DNA of 64,000 nucleotides from Isoetes taiwanensis (Eukaryota > Streptophyta > Lycopodiopsida > Isoetales > Isoetaceae). A program made the position numbers and the translations under genes. The notes under the pieces are model-generated. The model was not told the origin of the DNA. It saw only the letters and a program-made list of their open reading frames with translations, and did no database searches. Location: positions 2,866,477-2,930,476 of the forward strand of contig JAJEKV010000097.1 of NCBI GenBank assembly GCA_021234155.1, given 5' to 3'. Below are positions 10,096 to 22,359 of this stretch, piece by piece; position 1 is the first letter of the stretch, and each line of letters opens with the position of its first letter.

Positions 10096-13000
10096 CTCCC
10101 CCCCACCAAACGACACTCAGGGTGAAGAAAAGGAGGAAGTGTTTCTGAAGGCGGGAAGCCATCAGTCTGAAAGTGATCCTCACGGGAGTGAGGACGGGCA
10201 CCATTATGGTACTTGCCAATGAGATCCTGGCGTGTTTGTAGAGCAGGAGGAGTGTTGAGGCCAAGGGCAGGATCTGCATCAATGAGAAAACGAGATCGCA
10301 CCATGTCTTCAAGGGCAGCATGGGCGTCTGAAGAAACAAACTGACATTCCATGAGTAGGCAGGTCTGGAGGCCGAAGGCACTGACACTGGCATTCGGATT
10401 GCAGTGAAAAATGGGACGCTGCCGATTTAAGGAGCTGAGCAAGATGCATTTGAGAGCAGCACAAAAACCTGCTTGAAGATGGACTGAAGGATCTGGTGAG
10501 GTGGCGGCATTCTGCAAGAAGGTGTCAAGACCATGAAGCGCATCAGCAGGGCGTTGCCAACCACGCTCATTAGCAATATAGATCCAATTCATGGTGTTAT
10601 CAAGAGTGGCACCCTCCTCCCAATTGGAGCGGCGAACAAAACGGGGATCCCACCGAGATCCAGCCGAGATCGAGGTGGAGTCCATCCAAAGATGGCCATC
10701 CATGACCTTGGTCCAAAATGGGCGACGCCAATCAGAGGTAAGGAACCTGGGGCGTGGAGGAACACCTAGGGAAGCATAGGGAGAGGGAACCATGCCCGTG
10801 GGCGTGGGTTCTTGAGCACGCTCCCTCACCAGCGACAAGGGCGGATCAAGGGCTTGGCACCAACGATCCCGCATGCAGGCGAGAGAGAGTTGAGAGTTGG
10901 ACAGAGGGCTATCCCCAGCCGTGGGGACCGCTTGCTATCCGAAGAGCACGTAATTGATTGTACCCGGCGAGGTGTTGCATGTAAACTTGTGCATATGGAA
11001 GATCCTCGGGATGTCCCAGATACTTCCTTATTTGTTGCAGCACTTCCGCTTGCCAGAGAGGCAAATGATGAGCAAGCTCAGGCATGTACTCTTGATGAAG
11101 AGCGTGGGTCTGAGCATGATCAGCGAGATAGGGGTTGTTATCCTGAAGCAACCATTGAAGAGTGGGGTCACCACGAAAGTTACAATAAGTGGCCCATCCC
11201 CAAATCTCTTCCGTATCACCCGGATAGAAATCATGAAAAATGTAAGCCATGGGCTGAACAATTCTGAAAGTGATGAAGTCCGGATCGTCATGATGAATGA
11301 GATCAAAGACCAAAAGGGCACAAAGATAAACCTTTGTCTTCAATTGAGAGTTACGGCCAGATCCGAAGAAAATCTCTGCGAAGGCGCAGTGAACATCCAC
11401 GGGACCATCAGCCCCATGCCACTTGAAGGAAGAAGAGGTGGCGGCAACCACATAATCTAGATAGCGAGGAAGGAACCGGGAAATCAACGAGCGGTGATTA
11501 ACGATGGCAATATAGCCGCCAAGTTTGGTGCAGGCCTCATCCCCAGACCCGAATAAGCGTCTTTGTGCTTGTTGTTCAAGGTCCGCGGATCACGTGGTCC
11601 TTTTCTAACGAAGGCGTGGCCGGGTCACGGACCCGTTCGAAAGTGTGGACTGTGAGGTGGATTGCCCAGAGCATTGAGTCGAAGCCGCGGCAATCTCCGC
11701 ATCATCAAAATTTTCTGTTTCGAACCTCCGTAAGTGATCTTGGAGATGTGAGCTGAAGTTTCGCGTGGAGAGCCGAGCCGTCGGAGAGGCAATTTGAGCG
11801 TCCACGCTTCGGTAAGGTTTTGAACTTGAGTCTTGTAATTGTCACAAAGCTCACGAGTACAAAGGCGTCAAGCTTGGCAATATCTTTCTCTTTGTCACTT
11901 TCGAGAGTATCTTTGGACTTGTTTTGCTCCAATAAGTCCTGAATTTGGGATTGGAGTTGAGCTTTCTTGACCGTAAGTAGGCTGGTCCGATCCCCGCGCA
12001 CTTTTGAGATCTATACGGGCCCGTAAGAGAGCTCGCGTGCTTGTCTTGAAGTTGGGCCTCAAAGTTTGAACTTGTGCGAAGGCAGCTTGAAGGTCACGGT
12101 GAACCGCTTCGAGGCCTCTAGGGCCGTTTGAACCCCATTCATAAGAGCTTCTTGGGATTCTTGTAACTTTAGAACGGCGGCTTGAGCATCCCCGGCGATC
12201 TTTTGATACAACAAAATTGACGAGGGTGCTTTGGGTGGTGGAGCCCTTCTTTGTTGCCCAGTTTCGCGATGTTTGTGAGACATGGTGTGAACCGGAATGC
12301 TTGGATTCTCAGCGGAGGAGGAGGAAAGTGACATGGGAGTGCGAATTTTGACATGACCCGGAGGAAGAAGGGCGTGAAGTGCCGACTTGGTGAGTCCGAG
12401 GGAAGGGACCGCTGAGTGGAATCATGAGAATTAGGAGGTGTGGGAGGAAAGTAATGACGGATAATGGCTTGAAGGTGGCCTCCCACGGATACTTCCGAGA
12501 AATAGAAGTGGCGGCCCAAGATGGTCCACTTCTTGGAGAAGACGGTAGAAACGGCAATTGGGGCCAATCAATATGTTGGTTGGAGTGCGTAAGCAGTGAG
12601 CACAATATTATAGAAAGGCTTATTGATATGGGTGTTCTTGATAGAATACCCAAGGAACTTGCGCCACAGAAACTTAACAAAAGTTTCATGGGGTTTGTCT
12701 ATATTGGTCGAGCGATGCACATTGGCGTGATAAGGAGGTGCACCAAACTCGGTGACATCTAGATCCCGTATGGCGGACCAAGATAAACAAGGGGGTTGCA
12801 AAGGAATATGGAATACCTCTGAAATCGGTGTTGAGTCAAAGAAAATGGTGGTGCCATCGACCACCGTGGTGTATCCATGCGGTCGTTGGCGATGTTAGTG
12901 ATGAACCGCTTCAACCGGGTCGTGATTTGGAGCCTAAGTTCCATTTGAGAGAATTCGTAAGTTTCACGCGCTCGCGACTTCACGATTCGGGCCAACAAGG

Positions 13001-13105
13001 GCTTCCGCGGAAAGTGGGCCAAGAAAGATCTGACTTCGAAAAAGAGCCAACCCCGGGAGCAATAGCTTGAAGTGTAGAAAATTTTGGTGCAGCCATGGCA
13101 AAGAT
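9921..13105 (-). pseudogene. Extra ORF downstream of pol, element A
   Basis: A long coding region follows integrase in several frames. It probably starts MAAPKFSTLQAIAPGVGSF at 13105 and runs through VDGTTIFFDSTPISEVFHIP (12864 frame), which resembles the plant transposon-protein domain found in Athila/Tat accessory ORFs. A coiled-coil segment follows (SQIQDLLEQNKSKDTLESDK near 11950). A better-kept segment at 11487-10909 contains FRIVQPMAYIFHDFYPGD and EYMPELAHHLPLWQ. The last part (10874-9921) crosses the PPT into the LTR and ends in a basic cluster KRRRSDK. Element B has a homologue at 30390-32034. Function unknown; breaks around 11500-13000 make it a pseudogene. Confidence 0.6.
10096..10111 (-). 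other. Element A polypurine tract
   Basis: On the - strand TTTGGTGGGGGGGAG directly abuts the start of the 3' LTR (TGTTAGTCC). This is the plus-strand primer position of an LTR element. Element B has the same tract (GGTGGGGAG) next to its 3' LTR. Confidence 0.75.
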
Positions 13106-14050
13106 TTCGCGGAAAAGAACGAGTGATTCAAGGGGGAGGACGAAGGCAAAGAACGGGAGGACAAAGGCGCAGAGGGACGGGGTGTGGTTTAGGGCTGCGC
13201 AAATAGAGGCGAAGAGGCATGATGAGGACGAAACGGCAACCGTTGATGGTGCCAGTGTTGAAAGATGCCAAGGAGGCGATTGAGAGGCAAAAATTTGGCT
13301 AAGTCCCCAAACAACCAAGGGAGAAGTAATGAACGGTGGAGATGAGGCGTGAGAAAAATGATCGGATGTGACAATGGCCAAAGGACACATATTAATGTGT
13401 GACGGGTATGAAAAAAGCAATGGCATTTAATCTTTGGCAACTTCGAAGTGGGATATCATTAAAAAAGCGAATGTGTCGAGGAAGGTACCATGGCTAGATA
13501 TCTGGCGGAGAACAGATTCTACGTTTAGAAAGCGACCTTGCATTGCAAACCGTTGGCGATTTTTTGATTGGTCCACGTCGACAAAGGAGTTCCTTGGTTG
13601 GCTATATAAGGCGAACGGGAGTGAAGCGAAGACATTCGATGGCTTCGGCATGGCGGTTTCTTTGGGTTTGAACGAGAATTACCTGATGCCCACTAAGCGT
13701 CAAGAGTGGATTACTTGCAAAATGAATTGTCTACGGACCTGCGGCGGCTGCCACAATGTCGTGGCTTTGAGAATGGATGGCTGGTGTTCGGGATGGCTGA
13801 ACATCCCGATCCTCATACCAGCGGGATGGAGGTGGTTCTCGCACCTTCGCGGACCACGAAAGCGGGACCTCTACCATCTGCGCATCACCTCTGCTCCAAC
13901 CCGGAGTAGAGGGTTTTTCTTCTTAGGACTTAGTAGATAGGCTCACGAGCCCATTTTTGTATATAGGGCGGTGCCCATAAGCCCGAAATAGTTGGGCATG
14001 CCCCACATGTTATAAAAAAATTCCACCTATAATATAATATGCCCTTTGTT

Positions 14051-15143
14051 TTAGTCACTTTTCGGTTGTGGTTGTGTCTTGAATCGCATCGTTTGTTGAT
14101 TGTAAACTTTTCGTGTGATGAAATGTTTTGGTGCGAAGCCATTAACCAAAGCAATAGGTAATGGAGTGCCATCTAACTCAGCTAGTTGGAAAACGGTGGG
14201 TCGAACCACTTGAACAATTTGATAAGGGGCCAAACCAACGAAACTTAAGTTTACCCGAAAATTTTTGTACCGAGAATCATAAAGAAGAACCAAATCTCCT
14301 TCGTTGAATGTTTTTGTCTTCAATCGTTTGTCATGTAAAGATTTTTTGCAAATTGTTGTCCATGAAGAACACGAATATAAGCATCCCTTCTAAGTTCATC
14401 CAAGCTGTTCCAATTGATAGACCCTTTCTTTGAGTCGGCAAAGGTAGATTATGGGCGTGCCATTGAAAGCGTAGAGTTGGTAGGATGTATTCAAGCGGCA
14501 TGAGAGCTTCGACCATAAACCAATTTGAAAGGAGTGTGACACAGTAGCTATTTTGAAACAAGTATTGTAGGCCCGTTAGGAAGCTTTGTTTGCGGTCACG
14601 ATGCGAAGCGTCACAAATTTTCTTGAGAATTGTGACCAGAGTTTTGTTGGTGCTTTACGCCCAAACCATTACCTTGAGGATAGTAAGGTGTGCTCTTGTG
14701 ATGATGTATCGAGGAGATAATCCGTCGGCTCCTTGATGGTATGATTGATAAAATGGACACCACGATCGCGACCAGCTCGGTAGGGCAGCCAAATCGCGTG
14801 ATAATTTGTTGATAGAGGACCTTGGCGTGCTTGTCGCAGATGTTGTGCGGAAGTCGCAAGCTTCCGCCCATTTAGTAAGCGTGTCGGTGAGAACCAGAAT
14901 GTAGCGGTACGGGTGTGCCGCCAAGGGGAGGATCGATGGGTCCCACAAAATCCATTCCCCATTTGCTGAAGGGAAGTGGCGTGGCGACCGGGCGTCAAGG
15001 AAGAGTCGCGGGCGTGGATCGCCCCACATACAAGCATCACCGCGTCGGCGGCGTGGGCGTGGCGTCTTTGAAGCGTGGGCCAAAAAATACCCAGCTAGAA
15101 GGATTTTTGCGTCGCGTGGTGTCACCATGAAAATGACCACCAC
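14051..15143 (-). pseudogene. Element A integrase
   Basis: Integrase of a Ty3 element, which joins the cDNA to host DNA. Pieces lie in different frames: a core region reading KWG-DF-G-type residues around 14980, STPYYPQGNGLGVKHQ near 14680, and a C-terminal piece (14323-14051) with FNEGDLVLLYDSRYKNFRVN and LAELDGTPLPIALVNG, the GPF/SH3-like end typical of this family. Multiple frameshifts destroy it. Confidence 0.7.
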
Positions 15144-15180
15144 CTAGCCCTTGATGAGCCAGCGGACAATATCGGGAACT

Positions 15181-16055
15181 TCATGAGGTAGAACCACGGC
15201 GAAAGGATGTTATCCTTACCCTTTTGTAAAGATGTCCCGCAACCATGGTGTAGTCACGGGACGTCGCGGAGAAATTGATGACGGCGGGATTGTCGTTTGG
15301 CATGAGAGGCGTCATGTCCTCACGGTGGAAGAGCTTTGTGAGGAGGTGCTGCTGAAAGTCATGGAACCAATGTGGTGTTGCCGTGACTAAAAAGAGTTGG
15401 CGTCGGGGAAAAGCGTCCGGAGACTCCAAAGGGAGGATCATCCGTGTGGATCGTGAAAGATAATCCGGGGACAACATGAGATTTGCGGCCTTGTGAACAA
15501 TTTCAAAAGGTGCAAATTCCTGGAGAAGAAGGACCCAACGAGCAATGCGGCCCGTGGGTGTGGATTTGTTGATCAAATAAAGGAGTGCTTGGTGGTCAAC
15601 AAAGAATTTGATCCGACCGCCTTAAAAGGTAGTGGCCGGGCGTTGGACCGCGAGAAAATGAGACCCAAAGCTTCACGCCTCGTGGCGAGAATAGTTGCGG
15701 CTCAGCGCCAGAATTGAGTTTTTGGTGGCGTGTCGATTTGGTTTGTCGATTAATGCGCATCATATTCTTGAGAAAGAACAGCTCCAATAGCAAACGCCGA
15801 GACATCGACATGTACATGAAAGGGCTTGTCCCATTGAGGAGGAACAAGAACCGGGGCCTGAGTAAGCAAAAGCTTCAATTGTTGGAAAGCAGCATCCGCC
15901 TGGGAATTCCAAGCCCAGGTGGATTCATCACCCGTGAGTTTATGAATGGGATCTGCAATGGCTGCTAGGCCAGGAATGAAGGTGGAGTAATAATTGACCT
16001 TACCCAGGAAAGAGCGTGTCTCCTTGATATTGGCTGGTGCTTGAGCTTTGAGCAC
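15181..16055 (-). pseudogene. Element A RNase H
   Basis: The 16055-15750 frame gives the tether to RNase H: ETRSFLGKVNYYSTFIPGLA, then HVHVDVSAFAIGAVLSQ (the catalytic-Asp block, with D kept as VDVSAFAIGAVL). The 15576-15181 frame continues with RIARWVLLLQEFAPFEIVHK and ANLMLSPDYLSR, the end of RNase H that leads into integrase. The two halves are separated by lesions near 15600-15750. Confidence 0.8.
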
Positions 16056-16218
16056 ACAACTGATTTTGGCGGGATGCGTCTTGATACCGCTTTCGACAAC
16101 GTGTCCTAACAGAACACACGAGGTGACACAAAAGGTGCATTTCTCCTGATTGAGACTAATGCGGACTCATCACATTTTGAAAGACGAGTTCCAATTTATC
16201 AAATGGTCAGCCATGGAA

Positions 16219-18208
16219 CTATAGCGAGAAGTCATCTTGAAAAATTTGTAAGAAGGGATTTTCCTTCATAAAATCATGAAAAACTGAGAGCATGATGCGT
16301 TGAAACGTGGATGGAGAGTTTGACAAGCCAAAAGGAACCACCTTGTAGGCAAAAGTGCCCCACGGGGTGGTGAAAGTAGTCTTGAGTTGATCAGATTCTT
16401 TGATTGAGATCCGATTGTAGCGGAAAAAACCATCCATGAAGGAGTACATCTCATGTCCGGCGACCTCTTCGAACACAGTGCGTGAAGGAAGTGGAAAATG
16501 ATCACGCTCCGGTGGCACGATTGAGTTTTTTAGTCGTCCCGCAAAGCGGATCTTACCATTGTGTTAGAGTGCAATGGCGATGGGGCTCACCCATTCGAAT
16601 GTTTGACCTCATAGATCAAACTGCGGCAAGGAGTTTGTCAATTTCGCCTTGGCGATCCGCGGTAGTGGGGTTGAGCCGGTACTGTCGTTGCTAGACTGGA
16701 CGTGCATCAGACTTGGTAGGAATGGTGAGTTCCCCCAAGGTTTTGTTGATCCCCCGAAGATCTCTGTAGCTCCAGGCGAAAATGTGTTTGAACTTTTTGA
16801 AGAGCGTGACGGCCCTGTTACGATAGGGTGTCGGAAGATTTGCAGCAATGCGACACCAGTGATTGTTGCCGGCGTCCACAATCTCGACCGGGGAGTCTGA
16901 ATATGGGGGATAACTTAGGTGTCTGGACAATATGAGCGGGGAGGTTGAAGCATAACGGGGATCGCGTGGCACTCTGCGTGGTGAAAAAGAGAGGTTCTTT
17001 GAAGTTTCATCAAGCAGAGGTTGCTTCATGACAGCGTGTACATCTACAGGAGCGGCAGGAGGTTCAGCATCTGAAAAGTGATCAACACGTTGGATTCGAT
17101 TGCAAGGAGCCAGGTAAGGGTCAAGCAAAGCAGCCACAGCCTGGTCCTGATCAAGAGTCATTTCTCCCCAAGGATCAGCATATTCGGGGTAGGATGACAG
17201 AGGCAGACTCGCAGGTGGAGCCTGAACTTGATAGATATTCTGGGCTTCCTCAGAATCAGTGTCAGAGAGAGAGGGTTCAGCATTATCGACCGAAATGATC
17301 TTACCAGTTTCCAAGTCCATGGTGGCATTAAGGTGACCATCGGTGATGACTAACTGATCCGTGGCCCAGTAATGGATACTCTTGGCTTGGCGGAGAAAAG
17401 GTCTGCCGACCAACATTTCATAATCACCTGGATCTTCTCCAGCCTTCCAAACACCAAATTCCAAGGGGAATCTGAGATCACCAATGTTGATGTGAAGAAG
17501 AGGCGTGACGCCTTGAGGTCTCGTGATATGGCCATTGGCCAATTTGATGTCATATGGGGCACGATAGAGTTGTGTGATGCCCATTTGTTTGCGGAGTTTA
17601 TCCGTGATGAGATTAACGGCGCTACCTCCGTCAATTTGAACATGGTTGACTTGCTGACTACCCACCGTGGCATGGACCGTGGGTGTAGAGGTAGCAACAG
17701 CCCCAACCAAAACAGTCGGGAGTGGTAACTGGTCCTTGAGAGCAGGACAGAGTTTCAAAATTGTGGCCAAACTTAAGGGAATTTTGATTTTTGCCAGCTC
17801 CTCTTGGAGTTCCAGAGGCACATGAGAAAAAGGATCTGCTGGATCAACAGGTGCGGGAGTGCGTGGTAAAGAAGCAGCAACTTCTTTGAGTAGGTCAACC
17901 TCTGCAGCGATATTTGGATATGTCTGAGAGCGTGGAGGTTGAGACGTGGAAGGTGCTTCTTGTCTTTGTTGAGCTCTAGTGGTGGCATGAACATTAGCCA
18001 ACGTGCGGCCTTCAGCAGCTTGCATGAGGTTCAAAATGCTTTGGCGAACTTTAGGCATAACATGCGGCATGAGTTTCTCCAAGTCAGGTGCAAAGTGAAC
18101 CTTTTTTTCTGCTTCATGAGGAATGGTGTCGGCAAAAAGGCAGGTTCGCGTGCCATTAGGAATAATGGTTAAGGGGCGTGTATACAGTCCAGCGTGAAAC
18201 CAAACCAA
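16219..18208 (-). pseudogene. Element A protease and reverse transcriptase
   Basis: The 18208-16691 frame holds a gag-pol linker (VHFAPDLEKLMPHVMPKVRQ), then an aspartic protease with NHVQIDGGSAVNLITDKLRK and YEMLVGRPFLRQ. The D-G-G form in place of D-S/T-G is usual for Tat/Athila. The RT follows in other frames: EMYSFMDGFFRYNRISIKES, FTTPWGTFAYKVVPFGLSNS, and the catalytic block FLQIFQDDFSL at 16219-16255. The Met usually found before DD is Gln here. Lesions near 16550-16700 split PR from RT. Confidence 0.85.
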
Positions 18209-18233
18209 CCCAATTTGATGGCGGACTGGAGGA

Positions 18234-19969
18234 TTAAGAGCCCGAAAAATTTCTTCCCCGCTTGTTGATCCATCCGAGGTTGATTGGCAGGAGCCGGGTT
18301 GATAGCGTGGATCTGGCGCTGCGCGGTGGCTTCAAGAACAGGGGCGGGCCTTGTTTGCCATTAGCAATCGAGTTGGTAGGTTTGTGAGGCGCACCGATGT
18401 GGTCCGATTTGTGCCGTGAAGCCTGCACCTGAACTTGTGGAAGTTGAGGACACGCCGTGGTGGTATGACCCCATTCGCGTTGCGATAACACCGAGCTTTG
18501 AAGGATCAAAAGGAGGACGTGTGTTGGGTCCCCGTTGTTGCTCCCATTCGGCGATAGAGTTGATTGGGTTGCGCCTGCGGTGGTGGTCAGCGATATTGCG
18601 ATTGGTGCTGAGGTGTGGTTTGCACTTGATAAACCATCTTGTTGCGGAAAGGTGTAGGATGGGTGCGAGTGCACTCTTCCGTGGCATGATTGCACATGTT
18701 GCATCTTTTACAATGAGGCGGGCCATTGGTGGAGTTGCACTCATTCGCCAAGTGGCCTTGATATTTGCAGATATGGCACCAGATCTGACTGCGCTGCGGA
18801 TTGGCGTGTTGAGGTTGAACAGCAGTCTGGGGAACCATGACGGGTGGAATGAAAGGGAGCTCCTGAAGAGCCACGCCACGGGAGGAAACATTGACTGAGT
18901 GATTGACAAGATCGATAGCCTGCTCCAAAGTCTTCGGGCGCAGGTATTCAGTCATGAGTCGGATAGCTGGAGGAAGTCCTTGGAGAAACCAGACCAAGAT
19001 CTGGCTCTGTGTGGGGTACTCCTTGAGTTTGCTGAGCAGAATGTGAAGTCGATCTGCAAAATCCCTGGCAGACTCCGTGGGCTCTTGTTGAAGGTCATTG
19101 AGTTGCTTGAGATGAAGTTGATCATCATCCGTGGTCCCATAGTGAGAAAGAAAAGCAGTTCTCATTTCCGACCAATCTTGTTTCCAGTGGCTTTTGTTGG
19201 ACATGAGCCATTGATGAGGGGAGCCACGCAGTGTGGTGGAAAAGATGTGGAATTTCAGTTGAGGTTGCGCATGACCATTCAGGACAGCCAGAGCCTCAAA
19301 TTCTTCCATGTGGGCCTGAGCACTTTGGTCTAAAGGTTTGCCTTTCGTGTTGCCAAAGGTAGGATAAGTCAGCTTAAGGGTCTGAAAGGTAGAGGTAAAA
19401 GTGCTGGGCTGGACAGGAACATGATAGTGAGGATATTGAGGTGGAGTTGGAGGTGGTATGGTGCTGGAAAGACCCTGCTGAAGGGGTGGCTGAGGTGGAG
19501 GTACGGGAGGTGCCTGATCATTGGTTTTGAGGTCTGTAAGATTGTAAACAGGAAGGGCGGTGGGAAAGGTAGGGAAGGGAAATTCCTGGGGAGGAGCAAA
19601 AGAGACATGTGGATATCCCTGTCCACCCGTAGGAGATGATGGTTGTGAAGGCAGAGGCGTATGGCCAGAAGACTGATGGATGAAGGCATGTTCTGGGGTA
19701 TGAAAGTAAGGTTGAGCAGGTTGAGCCGGATAGGGCTCCTGATAGTGATGAGGAGACTGAGGCTGTGAGCAATGTTTGCACGCTTGAGGCGGAGAATTTG
19801 GACGTGACATGACACGAGGGGTGGGTGGCGCCGGACCGAGCCCTAGACCCATCGTGTGGCCTCCTCAATGTCATAAGGATCCATACATGTCACGAACAGC
19901 TTCCCGATGATGGCGCCCAAGCGAGACGCCGTCTGGGGGAAGAAGTTCTTCCGGGCGAAGTTTCGGCAT
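18234..19969 (-). pseudogene. Element A gag
   Basis: Capsid/nucleocapsid polyprotein. By comparison with element B the start is the ATG at 19969 (MPKLRPEELL). A frameshift near 19860 leads into the main frame (19852-18587). That frame has a Pro/Gln/His-rich region, the Retrotrans_gag core (TYPTFGNTKGKPLDQSAQAH, ALAVLNGHAQPQLKFHIFS, GSPHQWLMSNKSHWK) and two CCHC zinc knuckles (CHICKYQGHLANEC and CKRCNMCNHATEEC). A third knuckle, intact in element B, has lost its cysteines here (REWGHTTTACPQ remains near 18475). Confidence 0.85.
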
Positions 19970-19989
19970 TCTGGCGACGAAGAAAGGAA

Positions 19990-20019
19990 AATCGAATCGG
20001 ACCCGCCAGCGGTGGATGT
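19990..20019 (-). other. Element A primer-binding site
   Basis: Just inside the 5' LTR the - strand reads CACCGCTGGCGGGTCCGATT. Element B has CGTCGCCGCTGCCGGGTCTGA at the same place. Both resemble the tRNA-Asp-type primer site used by Tat/Athila elements, with a few base differences. The offset from the LTR edge is a few bases. Confidence 0.55.
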
Positions 20020-20614
20020 TGTTTGGGGTCCAGGTTCGGGAACCCTGCAAGACAGCCCTCCGTGAGGACCCTTGATCTAACAGAGAATCCGGGGACTATG
20101 TCACGCCGGGATTTGCAAGAAAAGAACAAGAACAAGAAAACAGATGTAAGAGAACAATGAGAGGAAAATGATAAGCTTCCTTGATATCAATGATGAACAT
20201 ACATGAGTTCTCGCAATCGAGAGAAGACTGAAGAGAGACAAGACTCAAAACTCATCTAAAACTCATGTGCTAGCTTTACTCATATATATAGTACAATGGC
20301 CTTTGGCCCAATATAGACACTCGACCGATCTCTGCGACTCACGGAAGGAGGCCTCGATTTGCGGGAATGCTGGGCGGTGCCTCTTGAAATGCCTAGAATC
20401 ACGCTTGGACGCCGACGCCGGGCCGGCGGCCAGGACGGAAATCACTTGTCCGAGGCGCCTCTTGTGGACCGGACGCGGGCTTTGACTGCGTGTTCCGCCG
20501 CTTGGTCTTCTCACAGCCTTTGATGGCTGACCCGTGGCTGACTGTGGATCCTTGTTCTTGACCTGGTCCGTCGTATGCATGAATAGTCCTGTACCAGGAG
20601 GCACAGGACTAACA
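20020..20614 (-). repeat. Element A 5' LTR
   Basis: 595 bp, the same length as the 3' LTR and clearly paired with it. It differs by substitutions and by short indels clustered at CG-rich sites (for example near 20325-20345 and 20405-20515). A TATA-like box on the - strand is near 20283-20291, so transcription would run leftward into gag. Confidence 0.9.
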
Positions 20615-22145
20615 ATGCCCTACAGGAATTTGTCAAGGAGAGACAGGGAGACAGTGAAGCACCAGTGATAGGGAAAACAAAAGTCCCAATAATGCTATAT
20701 GCAGATGATTTAGGTATGATGGCGACCAAAGCCAAAGGGATGCACAGAATGCTAGAGATACTAGAAGAATTTTGTGAGGAGACAGGACTGACAGTCAACC
20801 TGGGAAAAACAAAAATAGTGACCTTCGGCACAAAGATAAAGCACCGGCCATTTAGATACAAGGGAAAGGAACTAGAAGAAGCCACAGGGTACAGATATCT
20901 GGGATACGACACACATGGGGGGAGGAGGGGGAAATGGTCAAAAGGAGCGGATACCAGATTCCAAGCAACAATAGGCAATTATTACATCATGATGAATTAT
21001 TGCAACAACAACAGGATCATCAATTGGGAAATCAAAGCATACCTATTTAGCACAATAGTAGCATCAACACAGCTGTACGGATGTGAGACATGGGGACCAA
21101 AACCCTGTCGAGGAGAAGAAATGGGAAAACAAGAAGGCATACCGAGGCAATGGCACCCACAGAATTTCAGGTGAAGACAGTACATCATTAGCAACAATCT
21201 TATATGAGACGGGGAAAAGCCAATGGAAGTGAGGGCACTGGAAAGAACAATTAGGTACCTAATAAAGGACAATAGCTATGGGAAAGAGGACAAACTATGC
21301 GTCACTACTACGATAGATGAATCAAAGAAAACAAAGACATAACAACATAACAGTGGGCAAGGGATGGTTTAACGAATGGCGAAAATGGACGGCAAGTATG
21401 GGGATGCAACTAAGCCGATTATACAAGCCGGCGGATGGGACGAAAGAATGGACAAAGCAGATAGGGGCATGGCACACAGGGCCTAAGGCAAACTGGCTAT
21501 TGGAAACCTTCAACCCAGGGGGACAGATAGGGCATATCACGTACAAAAGCAGCATGTTGAATAAGAGTAACAGGGGAACGCTGGCCAGATTCAGGATGGG
21601 AAGCCACGACCTCCGAATTGAGAAAGATAGATGGAGGAAAATAGATAGAGCAGAGCTTAATATGCCGAAATATGTGACTCGAAAAATAGAAGACGAAGAG
21701 CACATGGTAAAGAGTGCCCGGTTTACACCGCATAAAGGTCCAAATTTAACAAGGTCAGGTGGGATCTCCCACTCCCAGCACTGATGGACAAAGAAGAGAC
21801 ACTCACAGATGTAGCGAAAGCTATAAAAGAAATGATAATAAGACACCGGGGCGTGCACAAAGAGAGAGGGCTAATAATCTGAAAAGCACGGATGAGGCAG
21901 ATCAGAGAAGCCCACAAAGTATAGTTCAAAACTGTTTATAGCGATGCATTGTGTATGGCCAAGAAGCCAGCTATAAGCACGATGCGGGTAATATAAAGAA
22001 CAAGAGAAGCCCGCTAGATGGCTACATAAAACCTATGCGTCTGTTTGCTGGCAGCACCCTATGGGAGCTCGCAGGACGCTACACAAGTCCAGGGGCCTCA
22101 CGGCCTGAGGGACGTTAATGTATATTCTATTCTATTCTATTCTAT
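20615..22145 (+). mobile_element. LINE-1 (second part): RT core to 3' tail
   Basis: It continues the frame cut at 9500: ALQEFVKERQGDSEAPV, then the RT catalytic block VPIMLYADDLGMMATKA (YADD near 20696), GLTVNLGKTKIVTFG and ATGYRYLGYDTHG, and past 21060 STQLYGCETWGPKP. The C-terminal part (21317-21784) has RGTLARFRMGSHDLR and EDEEHMV before a Cys/His end. The element stops in a (TATTC)n run at 22120-22145, its 3' tail. Several frameshifts and stops are present. Confidence 0.85.
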
Positions 22146-22359
22146 ATTTCATCTGCATATTTCGTCTGTTAGCTCCCACCATTTTTTTCCCTCCTCTTTT
22201 ATCTTGCCCTTTCTAATCATAAATGGCAAAAGAATACATTTCATCATACGTGGTCAATGGTTTAGGATATAAGCTCAATAGTTGAAATGGCCTTGTCTAC
22301 ATTGTTTAACTACACAATACAGATTACAGATATTTTTGGAACAAGGTGAGCTTATTACC
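22146..22359. other. No recognisable gene
   Basis: Short AT-rich spacer between the LINE tail and the CACTA element. Confidence 0.4.

Larger units (their letters stand above)
9501..20614 (-). mobile_element. Element A: Tat/Athila-like Ty3 LTR retrotransposon
   Basis: An 11.1 kb element on the - strand bounded by two 595 bp LTRs (TGTT...AACA). Order in its own direction: 5' LTR, PBS, gag, PR-RT, RNase H, integrase, an extra ORF, PPT, 3' LTR. Placement near the Tat/Athila branch rests on a protease with an IDGGSAVNLI site, RT blocks ending in DDFSL, a tRNA-Asp-like primer site and a large extra ORF after pol. Every domain has frameshifts or stops, so it is not autonomous now. It sits in the RT gene of LINE-1. 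I see no clear target-site duplication. Confidence 0.9.

Noticed and set aside
10954-11460. + strand frame of 168 codons
   Set aside because: Shadow of the extra ORF of element A on the - strand, whose motifs recur in element B.
21322-21858. - strand frame of 178 codons
   Set aside because: Antisense of the LINE-1 C-terminal region; hydrophobic, low-complexity product.
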